Below, piece after piece: positions 27,646-37,575 of a stretch of DNA of 64,000 bases. A program made the position numbers and the translations under genes. This DNA comes from Actinomycetota bacterium (GTDB lineage Bacteria > Actinomycetota > Acidimicrobiia > Acidimicrobiales > RAAP-2). The stretch lies in contig JAJPJV010000026.1 in NCBI GenBank assembly GCA_021324045.1, forward strand, positions 1 to 64,000, read 5' to 3'. The first letter of the stretch is position 1. The number at the start of each line of letters is the position of its first letter. The notes below the pieces were generated by a model. The model was not told where the DNA came from and did no database searches. It was given only the letters and a program-made list of their open reading frames with translations.

Positions 27646-27674
27646 TTGCTTGGATCAAATCCAGCCGCTACCAT
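27646..27674 (+). promoter_or_regulatory. Candidate promoter of rho
   Basis: TTGCTT (27646-27651) and TACCAT (27669-27674) are 17 bases apart. Transcription would start near 27681 and leave a leader of about 180 bases before rho. Long leaders used for autoregulation are known for rho in other bacteria. The ribosome site GGGGAGG is 4 bases before the ATG at 27860. Confidence 0.4.
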
Positions 27675-27859
27675 GTGGAACGTCCCACCTGCGCCACGGA
27701 GCGCGCAGCGCGGTCTCGAGCCGATTGTGGCCGGGTGCTGCATTGGTGGTGCCGGGAGCCCGCGTTGCGTGGCGATCTCATTCCCGCGTTCCCCGCATGG
27801 TGTGGTGCCGCAGGTACACAACTGACTGCGGTCGACGTTTATAGATACAGGGGAGGCCG

Positions 27860-29692
27860 ATGACTGCCGGACAGCAGATCGAGCGGTCGGTACTCGAAGC
27901 CAAGGAACGCGACGAGCTTCAAGCCATTGCCCGGGCGTTGTCGATCAAGACGACTGCCAGGACAAAGAAAGCGGACCTCGTCGACCAGATCTTGAAGGCC
28001 ACGGGCGTGGTGCCCGTATCCGAAGAGGCCGGAACGGCACCCGGAGGACGGACGAGGTCTTCGGCCTCGTCCAACGGTCGTTCGCGTAGCGCAGGCGGAA
28101 AGGACGCCGACGGCGGCGCGAACGGCAAAGATGGCGACGTAGCCAATCCGGACGGCGCGGTCCATGGGGCGAGCGTCCAAGCCGCTGACGCACCGACCAC
28201 GATCCTGGTGGGTGACGGTGCACACCCGAGTCCACCAGCAACGAACGGCTCCTTGGGGACACCAGCGGGGCCCTCTGCGGTGGAGACCGTGGCATCCCCG
28301 GCGACCGACGGCCTGACCGTCGATGGGGGGGAGACCGTCAGCCAGAGTGACTCACCTGACTCGTCTGGGGCTCCGAGCGCGGTTCGTGTGGCCCCGAGCC
28401 GTCAGGGCAGCCCGAGTCCGGCGGGGCGGCCTCACGGTGCTCCGGGGGCGATCGAACCGGGCAACCGTCGCGGACGGCGTCGGCGTGGTCGCGAACGCGG
28501 CGGTGATCGTGAGCTCCAAGGTGGGGTTGCCCACGAGGCTCCTTACCAAGGAGAGCTCGTGGAGGTTGCCGGCTTGCTGGACCTGCGCGAGGAAGGGTAC
28601 GGATTTCTCCGCTGTGACGGGTATCTGCCGTCGGCAAAGGACGTCTATGTCTCGATCAGCCAGGCTCGCCGCTTTGCCCTGCGCAAGGGCGATTACATCG
28701 AAGGAGCCTGCCGCCCGGCTGCCAACAACGAGAAGTATCCCGCGCTCGTGCGCATCGACCGGGTTTGCGGTCTCGATCCAGAGCAAGCGCGCTTGCGGCC
28801 ACGCTTCGAGGATCTGACCCCGCTGTTTCCTGACTCCAAGCTGCGCTTGGAGACCCCCGGCGACAAGGACAACCTGACGGCACGGATCGTCGACCTCCTT
28901 GCCCCGATCGGGAAGGGGCAGCGCGGAATGATCGTGTCGCCTCCGAAGGCCGGCAAGACCGCGATCATGAAACAGATCGCGCACTCGATCGAGACGAACA
29001 ACCCTGAGGTACATCTGATGGTGTTGCTCGTCGACGAACGCCCCGAGGAGGTGACCGACATGCGTCGGTCGGTCAAGGGCGAGGTCATCGCCTCGACCTT
29101 CGACCGGCCCTCCGAGGAGCACACGATGGTTGCCGAGCTGACGATCGAACGAGCCAAGCGCTTGGTCGAGCTCGGCAAGGATGTCGTGATTCTCCTCGAC
29201 GGCATCACCCGGCTCGCTCGCGCCTACAACCTGGCGCAGCCGGCCACCGGCCGGATCATGTCCGGTGGGGTCGACTCCGGTGCCCTCTACCCACCGAAGA
29301 AGTTCTTCGGGGCGGCCCGCAACATCGAAGAGGGAGGGTCGCTGACGATCCTCGCCACTGCACTGGTGGAGACCGGCTCCAAGATGGACGAGGTCATCTT
29401 CGAGGAGTTCAAGGGAACCGGCAACATGGAGCTTCGCCTTGACCGACGGCTCGCGGAGCGGCGCCTCTATCCCGCGATCGATGTGAATGCGAGCTCGACT
29501 CGTCACGAGGAGCTGCTCTTCGATCGCAACGAACTTCAGCAGGTATGGAAATTGCGTCGTGTGCTGAATGCCTTGGCCAGTGACGGGAATGCGGCTCCGG
29601 GCCTCGAGCTGCTGATGGACAAGATTCGCACCACGCGCGGAAACGAGGAGTTCCTCGCAGAGATCGCCAAGGGACCGAACCCGGTGGGCTGA
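27860..29692 (+). CDS. rho: Transcription termination factor Rho
   Basis: A 610-aa hexameric RNA helicase that ends transcription. Rho_N helices occupy about residues 8-50. A long charged, Gly/Ser/Pro-rich disordered insert runs from about 55 to 215. Then come the cold-shock RNA-binding domain (about 230-300) and the ATPase with P-loop SPPKAGKTA (about 357), [12 protein letters not shown] and the Q/R loops ([21 protein letters not shown]). Actinobacterial Rho proteins share such inserts, which can bind RNA. Followed by rpmE and prfA. Confidence 0.97.
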   Translation: MTAGQQIERSVLEAKERDELQAIARALSIKTTARTKKADLVDQILKATGVVPVSEEAGTAPGGRTRSSASSNGRSRSAGGKDADGGANGKDGDVANPDGAVHGASVQAADAPTTILVGDGAHPSPPATNGSLGTPAGPSAVETVASPATDGLTVDGGETVSQSDSPDSSGAPSAVRVAPSRQGSPSPAGRPHGAPGAIEPGNRRGRRRRGRERGGDRELQGGVAHEAPYQGELVEVAGLLDLREEGYGFLRCDGYLPSAKDVYVSISQARRFALRKGDYIEGACRPAANNEKYPALVRIDRVCGLDPEQARLRPRFEDLTPLFPDSKLRLETPGDKDNLTARIVDLLAPIGKGQRGMIVSPPKAGKTAIMKQIAHSIETNNPEVHLMVLLVDERPEEVTDMRRSVKGEVIASTFDRPSEEHTMVAELTIERAKRLVELGKDVVILLDGITRLARAYNLAQPATGRIMSGGVDSGALYPPKKFFGAARNIEEGGSLTILATALVETGSKMDEVIFEEFKGTGNMELRLDRRLAERRLYPAIDVNASSTRHEELLFDRNELQQVWKLRRVLNALASDGNAAPGLELLMDKIRTTRGNEEFLAEIAKGPNPVG

Positions 29693-29756
29693 TCGCTCGC
29701 ATTTGGAAGAGGTGATCTCTTGATCCCATTGATCGAGAATCGATTTGGAGTGGCAT

Positions 29757-29987
29757 ATGAAAGCTGGCATCCATCCGAATTACGTTGAAGCCGTGGTGCG
29801 TTGCTCGTGCGGCAACACGTTCACGACCCGTTCGACGAAGCCCGATCTCCATGTGGAGCTCTGTAGCGAGTGCCATCCCTTCTTCACGGGCAAGCAGAAG
29901 CTCGTGGACTCCGGAGGGCGCGTCGAGCGCTTCCAGCGGCGCTACGGCGCCCGCGGGGCAAAGGGCAAGACGCGAGCTCGCTCCTGA
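29757..29987 (+). CDS. rpmE: 50S ribosomal protein L31 (zinc-binding type)
   Basis: A 76-aa large-subunit protein. It has the family start [14 protein letters not shown] and zinc ligands in CSCGNTF and [17 protein letters not shown], so it is the C+ (zinc-containing) form. The ATG at 29757 is used, with GGAG 7 bases upstream; the in-frame ATG at 29745 precedes the family's usual start. The basic tail [10 protein letters not shown] is typical. Confidence 0.96.
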   Translation: MKAGIHPNYVEAVVRCSCGNTFTTRSTKPDLHVELCSECHPFFTGKQKLVDSGGRVERFQRRYGARGAKGKTRARS

Positions 29988-29996
29988 GACCCTCAT

Positions 29997-31076
29997 GTGG
30001 TGAGCGAAACCTCGTTCGAACGTCTGGAGAAGCTCGAGGCCGAGTACGAGAACGTTCTCGCAGCGCTTGCAGACCCAGCGACCTCAACGGATCCTGCACG
30101 CCTGCGAGAGCTTTCTCGCCGGCATCACGAGCTCGAAGAGGTTGTCACGGCGTTTCGGCAGTTGCGAAGGGCTCGCGAGGATGCAGAGCTGGCGGCGGAG
30201 CTCCTCGGTGACGCGACGCCAGAGGAACGAGATGCCTTGCGCGAAGAGCTTGGAGCAGCCGAAACGTCGATCGAGACGCTTGAGGCTCGACTGAAGACCT
30301 TGCTCCTCCCGGTCGACCCGAACGAGGGTCGCAACGTCATCGTCGAGATTCGTGGCGCTGAGGGCGGGGAGGAGGCAAACCTCTTTGCAAGGGACCTCTT
30401 CTTGATGTACTCGCGCTATGCAGCAAACCGCGGCTGGAGACTCGAAGTCCTCTCGGAGCAGCCTTCCGAGCGCGACGGATTGAACGAAGTCGTCTTCGTG
30501 GTGAAGGGTCCGGATGCCTGGAGCCGACTGGAGCAGGAGGCAGGCCCTCACCGTGTGCAGCGGGTTCCGGTAACCGAGTCCAAGGGGAGGGTGCACACCT
30601 CCTCAGCAACGGTGACCGTCCTTCCTGAGGCCGGGGAGGTCGACGTCGAGATCGACCCGAACGACCTGAAGATCGACGTGTACCGTTCGACCGGTCCGGG
30701 CGGTCAATCGGTGAACACCACGGACTCTGCGGTGCGCATCACACACCTTCCGACAGGCATCGTCGTGTCGATGCAAGACGAAAAGAGCCAGCTCCAGAAC
30801 CGCGTGCGGGCGATGACTGTCTTACGGTCGCGACTGTTGAAGCTCGAGCAGGACCGCCGCGCTGCGGAGGTCGCTGCGACGCGCCGGAGTCAGGTCGGCG
30901 GGGGCGGTCGGTCCGAGAAGGTCCGGACTTACAACTTCAAGGAGAACCGTGTCACCGATCACCGGCTGAATCGCTCCTGGTACAACCTCGACAAGGTCCT
31001 GGCTGGTGAGCTCGACGAGCTGACGGAAGCACTGATGGCTGACAAACGCGCGCGCCAACTCGCAGGAGAGACGTGA
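29997..31076 (+). CDS. prfA: Peptide chain release factor 1
   Basis: A 359-aa factor reading UAA and UAG stops. The codon-recognition tripeptide PVT is in VQRVPVTESKGRVHTS, and the peptidyl-transferase GGQ is in GPGGQSVNTTDSAVR (about residue 235). GTG codons at 29997 and 30000 are both possible starts. It overlaps by 4 bases (GTGA) the methylase gene that modifies the GGQ glutamine. Confidence 0.97.
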   Translation: MVSETSFERLEKLEAEYENVLAALADPATSTDPARLRELSRRHHELEEVVTAFRQLRRAREDAELAAELLGDATPEERDALREELGAAETSIETLEARLKTLLLPVDPNEGRNVIVEIRGAEGGEEANLFARDLFLMYSRYAANRGWRLEVLSEQPSERDGLNEVVFVVKGPDAWSRLEQEAGPHRVQRVPVTESKGRVHTSSATVTVLPEAGEVDVEIDPNDLKIDVYRSTGPGGQSVNTTDSAVRITHLPTGIVVSMQDEKSQLQNRVRAMTVLRSRLLKLEQDRRAAEVAATRRSQVGGGGRSEKVRTYNFKENRVTDHRLNRSWYNLDKVLAGELDELTEALMADKRARQLAGET

Positions 31077-32098
31077 GGACCACTTCGAGGACCGCCACCG
31101 CGGGCGCAACGAGCGGCACTGCGGCACTGCCCAGCCGAGTGAAGATCCGGGCGGAGATCGCTGAGCTCCTGGGCTCTGAACGCGAGGCGCGGTGGCTCGT
31201 CGAGGAAGTCCTCGGTCCCGTGGTGGCAGGCCAGCGCGGAGGAACCCCATGGCCCAGCACCTCCGTCGAGGCAGTGGGGGTCCCGGGAGCCATGATGGAG
31301 GTGCTTTGGGCGATGGCCCGCCGGCGCGCGTGTGGCGAGCCGCTCCAGTACGTGCTCGGTCACTGGCCCTTCCGCTCCCTCGACCTCGCGGTCGATTCAC
31401 GGGCGCTCATCCCGAGACCCGAAACCGAGCACGTCGTCGACGTTGCCCTTGGGGAACTCGGCGCCCTGGCGACACCGGGCGAGGAGGTGACGATTGTGGA
31501 TCTTGGAACTGGGTCGGGGGCGATCGCGCTCTCGATGGCACTCGAAGGTTCTCGTCTCACCAAGGTGCAGGTCTTCGGAACCGACGTCGACTCGGCAGCG
31601 CTCGACCTCGCCAGGCTCAACCGGGCGCGTGCCTGCTCGCGTGGGTTCGAGACGGGGCTCGCGGGGGATACCCGCCGGAGTTGCTCCGCTCTGAGCCAGG
31701 CGGCGGTTGCATCGGTGAGGTTCTGCGCAGGGTCCTGGTGGGCAGCGCTTCCCAGCGAGCTGCGTGGGCGCGTGCGCCTTGGCGTTTCCAACCCGCCGTA
31801 CGTCGCCGAGGAAGAGTGGGGGTCGCTCGATCCCGAGATCCGCCGTCACGAGCCTCGCCGGGCGCTGGTGGCCGGTCCCGGAAGCGAGGGCACCCCGGGG
31901 TTGGCCTGCATCGAAGAGGTGCTGCGCGGTGCACCGCACTGGCTCGGGCGACCGGCCAGCGCGGTCCTCGAGATCGCACCGCACCAGGCCGAGGCCGCCG
32001 CGGCGCTGGCCCGATCGCTTGGAGCAGACGCCCAGGTGCTGCCGGACCTCTCCCGCAGGCCGAGAGTCCTCGTCGCTCGCTGGCACGGTCACCGGTGA
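31073..32098 (+). CDS. prmC: Peptide chain release factor N5-glutamine methyltransferase
   Basis: A 341-aa SAM-dependent enzyme that methylates the GGQ glutamine of release factors. SAM site VDLGTGSGAIALS and catalytic SNPPYVAEEEW are both present. Between them is a segment of about 40 residues (RACSRGFETGLAGDTRRSCS and on) longer than usual, which makes this PrmC larger than the typical 280-290 aa. GTG start, translationally coupled to prfA and then to tsaC. Confidence 0.94.
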   Translation: MRTTSRTATAGATSGTAALPSRVKIRAEIAELLGSEREARWLVEEVLGPVVAGQRGGTPWPSTSVEAVGVPGAMMEVLWAMARRRACGEPLQYVLGHWPFRSLDLAVDSRALIPRPETEHVVDVALGELGALATPGEEVTIVDLGTGSGAIALSMALEGSRLTKVQVFGTDVDSAALDLARLNRARACSRGFETGLAGDTRRSCSALSQAAVASVRFCAGSWWAALPSELRGRVRLGVSNPPYVAEEEWGSLDPEIRRHEPRRALVAGPGSEGTPGLACIEEVLRGAPHWLGRPASAVLEIAPHQAEAAAALARSLGADAQVLPDLSRRPRVLVARWHGHR

Positions 32099-32769
32099 AC
32101 CCGCCTCGGTCCGCCCGAACCCCGAAGAGGGGGCCGCGAGCCGCCGGTGAGCCGCTTGGAGGAGCCGGGCTGGCCCGTCTCCTCCAAGCGGGCGAACTCG
32201 CGATCGCAGCGGAGCAGCTCGCGGCTGGTTCCGTCGTAGGGATTCCCACCGACACCGTGTACGGCCTGGCAGCCTCGATCGAGCACCCGGCGGCCGTGTC
32301 GTTGCTCTTCGAGCTCAAGGGACGTCCTGGGGAGCTGGCGATCCCGGTTCTCGTCGCAGGCATTGGCCAGCTCGATGTGCTGGTCGCCGACTGGCCGCCG
32401 ATCGCGGCTCGCTTGGGGGAGCGATTCTGGCCTGGACCGTTGACCCTGGTGGTGCCGGCGCGGGAGTCGATCGCGCGCCTGATCGGCGGTGATGGCGCGA
32501 CGGTGGGGGTCCGATGGCCCCGCCATCCACTGGTAGAGCAGCTGTGCTTGAGCGTGGCCCCGCTGGCGGTCACCAGCGCAAATCTGCACGGGGAGCCGCC
32601 GTGCACCGACGCAGCCGCCGTGGCCGCAGGCTTCGCGGTCGGAGCGGTCCTCGACGGCGGACGTTGTGGCGGGCGACCGTCGACTGTCGTCGACTGCACC
32701 GGTGCGGTGCCCCGCTGTTTGCGCGAGGGCGATCTCTCGTTCGCGGATCTGCAAGCGGCACTGGGCTGA
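32095..32769 (+). CDS. tsaC: L-threonylcarbamoyladenylate synthase (TsaC/Sua5 family)
   Basis: A 224-aa YrdC-domain enzyme that makes threonylcarbamoyl-AMP for the t6A base of ANN-reading tRNAs. The family blocks IPTDTVYGLAAS, ELKGRP, RFWPGPLTLVV, GVRWPRHP and VTSANLHG are present. It is the short form without a Sua5 domain. The GTG at 32095 overlaps the prmC stop by 4 bases; the first 25 residues are basic and outside the fold. Confidence 0.93.
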   Translation: MNPPRSARTPKRGPRAAGEPLGGAGLARLLQAGELAIAAEQLAAGSVVGIPTDTVYGLAASIEHPAAVSLLFELKGRPGELAIPVLVAGIGQLDVLVADWPPIAARLGERFWPGPLTLVVPARESIARLIGGDGATVGVRWPRHPLVEQLCLSVAPLAVTSANLHGEPPCTDAAAVAAGFAVGAVLDGGRCGGRPSTVVDCTGAVPRCLREGDLSFADLQAALG

Positions 32770-32790
32770 TCCGTCGGTACACTCGTTGGG

Positions 32791-34128
32791 ATGCCCTCGC
32801 GCGCAGCGTCCCCAGAAGGGGTGCCTTCCCAGGGTTGGCTCGAGTCGGACCCCGAGGTCGCCCGGCTTCTCGATGAAGAGCTCGAGCGCCAATCGACCAC
32901 CTTGCAGCTGATCGCCTCGGAGAATTTCGCCTCGCCGGCAGTGCTCGCCGCAGCGGGTTCGGTGCTCACGAACAAGTATTCAGAGGGCTACCCGGGCCGC
33001 CGGTACTACGGCGGCAATCGGGTGATCGACGAGGTCGAAGACCTCGCTCGCGCGCGGGCGATGGCGTTGTTCGGAGCCGAGCATGCCAACGTTCAGCCAC
33101 ACGCAGGTGCAAGCGCCAACCTCGCGGTGTATGCGGCCCTGCTCGAGCCCGGTGACACGGTCCTGGCAATGCGTCTCGATCAGGGAGGCCACCTGACGCA
33201 CGGCTCTCCGGCGTCGATCACCGGGCGTCTCTGGCGGTTCGTTGCCTACGGGGTGACCCCGCCGACGTCCTCGTCGGCAAGCCCTGGTGAGGTGATCGAC
33301 TTCGACCAGGTCGACGCCCTGGCGAGGGCCGAGCGTCCGAAGTTGATCGTCGCCGGGTCGACGGCGTACTCACGGCAGATCGACCCGAAGCCCTTCCGGG
33401 AGATCGCTGATTCGGTCGGCGCAAAGTTCCTCTTCGACGCTGCCCACCCGGCCGGCCTGATCGCCGGGAGCGTGCACCCGAATCCGGTGGGAATCGCTGA
33501 CGTCGTCACGTTCACGACGCACAAGACCCTTCGGGGGCCGCGAGGCGCCGCCATCCTCTGCGGTCGTGAGCTTGCCAAGGACATCGACCGGGCCGTCTTC
33601 CCCGGCCTGCAGGGCGGTCCGTTGGAGCACGCCATCGCTGCCAAGGCGGTTGCCTTCAGGGAGGCTGCGCAGCCAGCGTTCGCCGACTACGCGGCCCGCG
33701 TCGTCGAGAACGCCCGTGCCTTCGCGAACGCGTTGGCCGAGGAGGGCTTCAGACTGGTCTCTGGAGGAACGGACAATCACATGGTCCTTATCGACCTTCG
33801 GCCTTTTGACGCCGAGCTCACGGGCAAGGCCGCCCAGGAGGCCCTCGATCGCGCAGGCATCACCTGTAACCGCAATACCATCCCCGACGATCCTCGCTCT
33901 CCGTTCGTCACCTCTGGCTTGCGTCTGGGGACCCCGGCCGAGACCACTGCTGGGATGGGTCCCGAGCAGATGCGAACGATCGCCGCGCTGATCGGCCGGA
34001 CGCTGCGTCGGCGTGAGGACGAGGCGACGCTGCGAGCCGTCCGTGGTGAAGTTCGGGAGTTGTGTGCTGCGTTCCCTCCCTACGGGCGGCCCGGTGCGCG
34101 AGCACACCTCGCCCGCGGGACTGGGTGA
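32791..34128 (+). CDS. glyA: Serine hydroxymethyltransferase
   Basis: A 445-aa PLP enzyme interconverting serine and glycine with tetrahydrofolate. Landmarks are [39 protein letters not shown] and the PLP lysine in [11 protein letters not shown] (about 244). Length is normal. In mycobacteria glyA is not in this block; here it lies between tsaC and wecA. Confidence 0.96.
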   Translation: MPSRAASPEGVPSQGWLESDPEVARLLDEELERQSTTLQLIASENFASPAVLAAAGSVLTNKYSEGYPGRRYYGGNRVIDEVEDLARARAMALFGAEHANVQPHAGASANLAVYAALLEPGDTVLAMRLDQGGHLTHGSPASITGRLWRFVAYGVTPPTSSSASPGEVIDFDQVDALARAERPKLIVAGSTAYSRQIDPKPFREIADSVGAKFLFDAAHPAGLIAGSVHPNPVGIADVVTFTTHKTLRGPRGAAILCGRELAKDIDRAVFPGLQGGPLEHAIAAKAVAFREAAQPAFADYAARVVENARAFANALAEEGFRLVSGGTDNHMVLIDLRPFDAELTGKAAQEALDRAGITCNRNTIPDDPRSPFVTSGLRLGTPAETTAGMGPEQMRTIAALIGRTLRRREDEATLRAVRGEVRELCAAFPPYGRPGARAHLARGTG

Positions 34129-34150
34129 GGCTGAAGGTCTGGAGGTCCCG

Positions 34151-35554
34151 GTGCCCGCATTGGCCTGGTATGCCGGGGTGCTCGTGATCGCCACTTCGGT
34201 GACTGCCGCGTGCACCGTGCCCTGCCGGTGGCTCTCCGCCCGAGTGGGCTACGTCGCGATTCCCGACGACCGCAAGGTGCACACGAAGGTCACGCCCTAT
34301 GGCGGTGGCGCTGCCATGTTCCTGGGTTTCCTCGCTGCAATGACGGCAGCCGCACTCATGCCACCGCTGCGGACCGTGTTCACGAACAGCTCGGAGCCGC
34401 TCGGTGTCGTGCTCGCCGCGGCAGCAATCTTCGCGGTCGGCCTGATCGACGACCTGCGGGACATGTCGGCCCCCGCGAAGGTGGCAGGCCAGGTCCTGGC
34501 GGCGAGCATCTTGTACTTCCTGGGCGTCACCATGTACGAACTCAAGATTCCCCTGGCAGGGTTCGTAATCTTGTCGCCAAGCATCGTCCCGCTCATCACG
34601 GCGCTGTGGGTGATCGCCCTCACCAACGCCGTCAACTTGATCGACGGGCTCGACGGCCTCGCTGCAGGCATCGTGGCAATCGGCGGTGGCGCGTTGGCGG
34701 TGTACGGACTGCGACTGATGCAGCTCGGCGTCCTTCCGCTGAGCAACATCGGGCCGCTGGTCGCTCTCGTTGCCTGCGGCGTTTGCCTTGGCTTCCTTCC
34801 GTTCAACTTCCATCCTGCTCGGGTCTTCATGGGTGATGCGGGAGCCCTGCTGATCGGGATCTTGATGTCGGCATCGACCATGGTGATCGGGGGTCGGATC
34901 CCGGTGTCGACACCGACCACCGGCGTCACCTACTTCTTCTTCGCCCCCTTGTTCATCCCGCTGTTCATCCTGGGCGTTCCCATCGTCGACATGGCGTTCG
35001 CGTTCATCCGCCGCACCGCTCGCGGGAGTGGCTTCCACACACCGGACAACGAGCACATCCATCACCGGCTGCTCCGCCTCGGGCATGGTCACCGCCGGAG
35101 CGTGATCATCTTGTGGGCTTGGACCGCGGTCCTGTCAGGCTTCGTGCTGTTCCCCCTTTTCATCAGCCGCGTGAACGCGGTCATCCCCTTCGGGGCTGCT
35201 GCTCTGGGCGTTGCGCTCTACACCCTGTTCCATCCGGGCCTCCGTCGAAAGGACGCAAACCACCGGGTCGGTGAGCCTTCGGCCACCGGGTATGCCCTCG
35301 GCCGCGACGACCGAGGCATGGTTGCCCAGGCCATGGCCGGCGGGGACATGGGGGACATGGGAGTCGATCGGGACTTGGCTACGGCGGTCACCGAAGAGCT
35401 GCCTGCCGTGGCCAGGGCAGAGGACTGCCACCGGGCCCCCCGGTACCCGAGTCTCGGTGGCGCTGCCGTCGGAAGCGGCTCGGGGGGCGCCTCAAGCCGT
35501 CGTGCGACCGGCTCGGGCAGCCGTTTTGCCGGTGAAGGGGAAGGGATGCGATGA
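34151..35554 (+). CDS. wecA: Undecaprenyl-phosphate glycosyl-1-phosphate transferase (WecA/TagO type)
   Basis: A 467-aa multi-pass protein that loads a sugar-1-phosphate (usually GlcNAc-1-P) on decaprenyl or undecaprenyl phosphate, the first step of arabinogalactan or teichoic-type linkers. Motifs: PDDRKVHTKVTPYGGG, GLIDDLRDM, NAVNLIDGLDGLAAG, FMGDAGALLIG and the histidine loop NEHIHHRLLRLGH. The GTG at 34151 is chosen because GGAGG lies 5 bases upstream. The last 90 residues are a disordered cytoplasmic tail rich in Gly, Met-Gly-Asp and Ser. M. tuberculosis has the same gene (Rv1302) before its atp operon. Confidence 0.92.
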   Translation: MPALAWYAGVLVIATSVTAACTVPCRWLSARVGYVAIPDDRKVHTKVTPYGGGAAMFLGFLAAMTAAALMPPLRTVFTNSSEPLGVVLAAAAIFAVGLIDDLRDMSAPAKVAGQVLAASILYFLGVTMYELKIPLAGFVILSPSIVPLITALWVIALTNAVNLIDGLDGLAAGIVAIGGGALAVYGLRLMQLGVLPLSNIGPLVALVACGVCLGFLPFNFHPARVFMGDAGALLIGILMSASTMVIGGRIPVSTPTTGVTYFFFAPLFIPLFILGVPIVDMAFAFIRRTARGSGFHTPDNEHIHHRLLRLGHGHRRSVIILWAWTAVLSGFVLFPLFISRVNAVIPFGAAALGVALYTLFHPGLRRKDANHRVGEPSATGYALGRDDRGMVAQAMAGGDMGDMGVDRDLATAVTEELPAVARAEDCHRAPRYPSLGGAAVGSGSGGASSRRATGSGSRFAGEGEGMR

Positions 35555-35618
35555 TGAGCCGTGTCAGCAGTACACCCTGGCAACGACGCCAGGGTCATCC
35601 GCCACCTGCAGCGTTCGG

Positions 35619-35846
35619 GTGAGCGGCAACCGGCTCGGTCCCGAGTCGGACAGGCGTTCGCCGACGCTCGGCGACCTCTTTTGGATCGGTACAGCGTGTG
35701 CCATCAGCATTGTGGGCGCAGGGGCGCTCGGGTATGCAATCGACCGTTGGGCAGGGACCACACCCTGGGTAACGTTGGGTGGCCTGGCATTCGGTATCGT
35801 GTCGGCCGTCCTGCTGGCAACCCGGCAGCTCCGCCGTTTTCTCTGA
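35619..35846 (+). CDS. AtpZ/AtpI-like small membrane protein
   Basis: About 75 aa with two membrane helices: LGDLFWIGTACAISIVGAGA and a second ending LLATRQLRRF. The pattern LGYAIDRWAGTTPWVTLGG between them is that of AtpZ/AtpI-type proteins, which help assemble the c-ring or supply cations. The start is uncertain: the GTG at 35619 is used, but its ribosome site is weak. It is the first gene of the ATP synthase set. Confidence 0.7.
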   Translation: MSGNRLGPESDRRSPTLGDLFWIGTACAISIVGAGALGYAIDRWAGTTPWVTLGGLAFGIVSAVLLATRQLRRFL

Positions 35847-35897
35847 TGTCTCGTGCGAGCTCGGAGGCCCGCGGAAGTCGCCGATAGAGGTTTGACG

Positions 35898-36473
35898 ATG
35901 TTTTCGAGTTTCACCCTTCCTGACGTGGCGGCGGTCGCCCGGCGCACGGTCATCGCGGCGGTCCTGCTCGGGGCCGTGGCGCTCGTGGTGTGCTTGGCGA
36001 TGAACGTCGCGCTCGCGGGCCTCGGGTTCTGCGTCGGGGTGGCCATGGGCATCACGAACTTTCGACTCGTCCAGTCGTCGGTTGCCAAGGTCGGCCGCCG
36101 GCCCAAGGCACACCGGCGGCGGCCGCTGGCGATGAACACGGTGAGCCGTCTGGCCGCCATCTCCGCCGTCGCCCTGGCACTGTTGTTCGTTCGCTTCGAC
36201 TTGGGCTTCGGGGTCCTCGGAGGGATCGCCCTGTTCCAGGTGCTCCTGCTTGCCAATGTCGCCCGTTCGATGCTCGCTTCGGCGACTGCTGGCGGCGTCC
36301 TCGGGAGTGCTCACCTCTTCGGTGGCCTTGGCTCCTTGCTCCAGGTCGGTACCCTCGACGACGCCGAGAGCGGCGAGCCGGGTTTGGAAGGGTCCGCGCC
36401 GCCGCTGGCGGGTGGCGGGACCTCGAGCGGCCAGCACGCGAACGGGGCAGCGGACGAGAGAGAAGTCGGGTGA
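35898..36473 (+). CDS. atpI: ATP synthase subunit I-like membrane protein
   Basis: A 191-aa protein with about four hydrophobic helices (about 18-50, 73-88 and 90-115), placed directly before atpB where AtpI proteins lie. Basic loop VGRRPKAHRRRPLAMN separates helices. The C-terminal 60 residues are polar and low-complexity. Assigned by topology and position more than by motif. Its stop overlaps atpB (GTGA). Confidence 0.7.
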   Translation: MFSSFTLPDVAAVARRTVIAAVLLGAVALVVCLAMNVALAGLGFCVGVAMGITNFRLVQSSVAKVGRRPKAHRRRPLAMNTVSRLAAISAVALALLFVRFDLGFGVLGGIALFQVLLLANVARSMLASATAGGVLGSAHLFGGLGSLLQVGTLDDAESGEPGLEGSAPPLAGGGTSSGQHANGAADEREVG

Positions 36474-37255
36474 CGTCGATGGGTCCTTGGTTCGGATCGC
36501 CGCTGCTCGCACTGGTGCCGTCGGTCGGCGAGCACGTCGTCCGCAAGGTTGCCGGGCTGTCCATTGACCTGGACACGGTGTGGGCGACAGGGGCAGCCGT
36601 TGTCATCACCTGCGCCCTTGGACTGCTCGTGCGGCGCCAACTGACCAGCGGCGTTCCCGGAAAGTTGCAACTGGCGTGGGAGACCGGCATCCAGCTGGTG
36701 ACCCGGCAGATCGAAGGCTCGATCGGTCCCCGGGGACTAGCGATCGTCCCGCTGGCGGTGGCCCTCTTCGTCTTCATCTTGATCGCCAACCTCTTCGAGT
36801 TCGTGGGGATCGGGAGCCGCTACGAGTGGCTGGGCGCCCCGACGGGCGACATCAACTTGCCCCTGGCGATGGCGGTCTTCGTCATCCTGCTCGTGCACAT
36901 GGCATCCATCCGCGAACGAGGCATCGGCGGGTACGTGAAGCACTACCTCCTGCAGCCGTTCCCGAAGTTCTTGTTCCCCCTCAACCTTTTCATCAACTTC
37001 GTCGAGGAGTTGTCAAAGCCCCTCACGCTCGCCCTCCGACTCTTCGGCAACCTGCTGTCGGGCACCCTGATGCTGTCGGTGATCGCCTTCCTCGGAGCCT
37101 GGAAGCTCGGCTCGGCACCGGTGGGTGATGTGCTCGTCGTCCCGTTCAACGCGATTTGGAAGGCGTTCGACCTCTTCATCGCGGTGGTCCAAGCGTTTAT
37201 CTTCTCCCTGCTCACCATCTTGTACTTCGACACCGCAATGAGCACCGAGCACTAG
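36470..37255 (+). CDS. atpB: F0F1 ATP synthase subunit a
   Basis: A 261-aa membrane stator of the proton channel. The essential arginine is in TLALRLFGNLLSG, followed by the final helix pair with AVVQAFIFSLLTILYF. The GTG at 36470 overlaps the atpI stop; an in-frame ATG lies at 36479. Order downstream is atpE-F-H-A-G-D-C, the standard actinobacterial arrangement. Confidence 0.96.
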   Translation: MTSMGPWFGSPLLALVPSVGEHVVRKVAGLSIDLDTVWATGAAVVITCALGLLVRRQLTSGVPGKLQLAWETGIQLVTRQIEGSIGPRGLAIVPLAVALFVFILIANLFEFVGIGSRYEWLGAPTGDINLPLAMAVFVILLVHMASIRERGIGGYVKHYLLQPFPKFLFPLNLFINFVEELSKPLTLALRLFGNLLSGTLMLSVIAFLGAWKLGSAPVGDVLVVPFNAIWKAFDLFIAVVQAFIFSLLTILYFDTAMSTEH

Positions 37256-37314
37256 CCGCTGCGCCATTGCACACCGATTCGAGAACCCTTTGAACCGAAA
37301 GGAGAAATGAACAA

Positions 37315-37575
37315 ATGGCAGATACGACGCAGCAGGCCATCCAGCTGGCTGGCGCCATGGTGGGTGGTGGGCTCGCGCTCGGCGGTGGCGCCGTCGGCGC
37401 CGCCATCGGTGACGGTCTGGCGGGGAGTCAGACCATCGCAGGCGTTGCTCGACAGCCGGAGGCGCAGGGACGGCTCTTTACCATCATGTTCCTGACCGTT
37501 GGCCTCGTCGAGGCCATGTACTTCATCAATCTCGCGTTCACCGCGCTGTTCATCTTCGTCCTCTACAAGAAGTAA
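37315..37575 (+). CDS. atpE: F0F1 ATP synthase subunit c
   Basis: An 86-aa hairpin protein of the rotor ring. The glycine-rich first helix ([16 protein letters not shown]), polar loop ARQPE (45-49) and the proton-carrying Glu66 in GLVEAMYF are clear. The residues around Glu66 fit a proton rather than a sodium ring. AAAGGAG (37298-37304) is 10 bases from this ATG; an ATG at 37307 is closer but out of frame. Confidence 0.96.
   Translation: MADTTQQAIQLAGAMVGGGLALGGGAVGAAIGDGLAGSQTIAGVARQPEAQGRLFTIMFLTVGLVEAMYFINLAFTALFIFVLYKK

Noticed and set aside
27441-27863. 140-aa plus-strand frame in the thrC-rho gap
   Set aside because: No domain, poor codon pattern, and it runs through the likely rho promoter.
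28352-29770. 472-aa minus-strand frame opposite rho
   Set aside because: Shadow of rho; no domain recognised.
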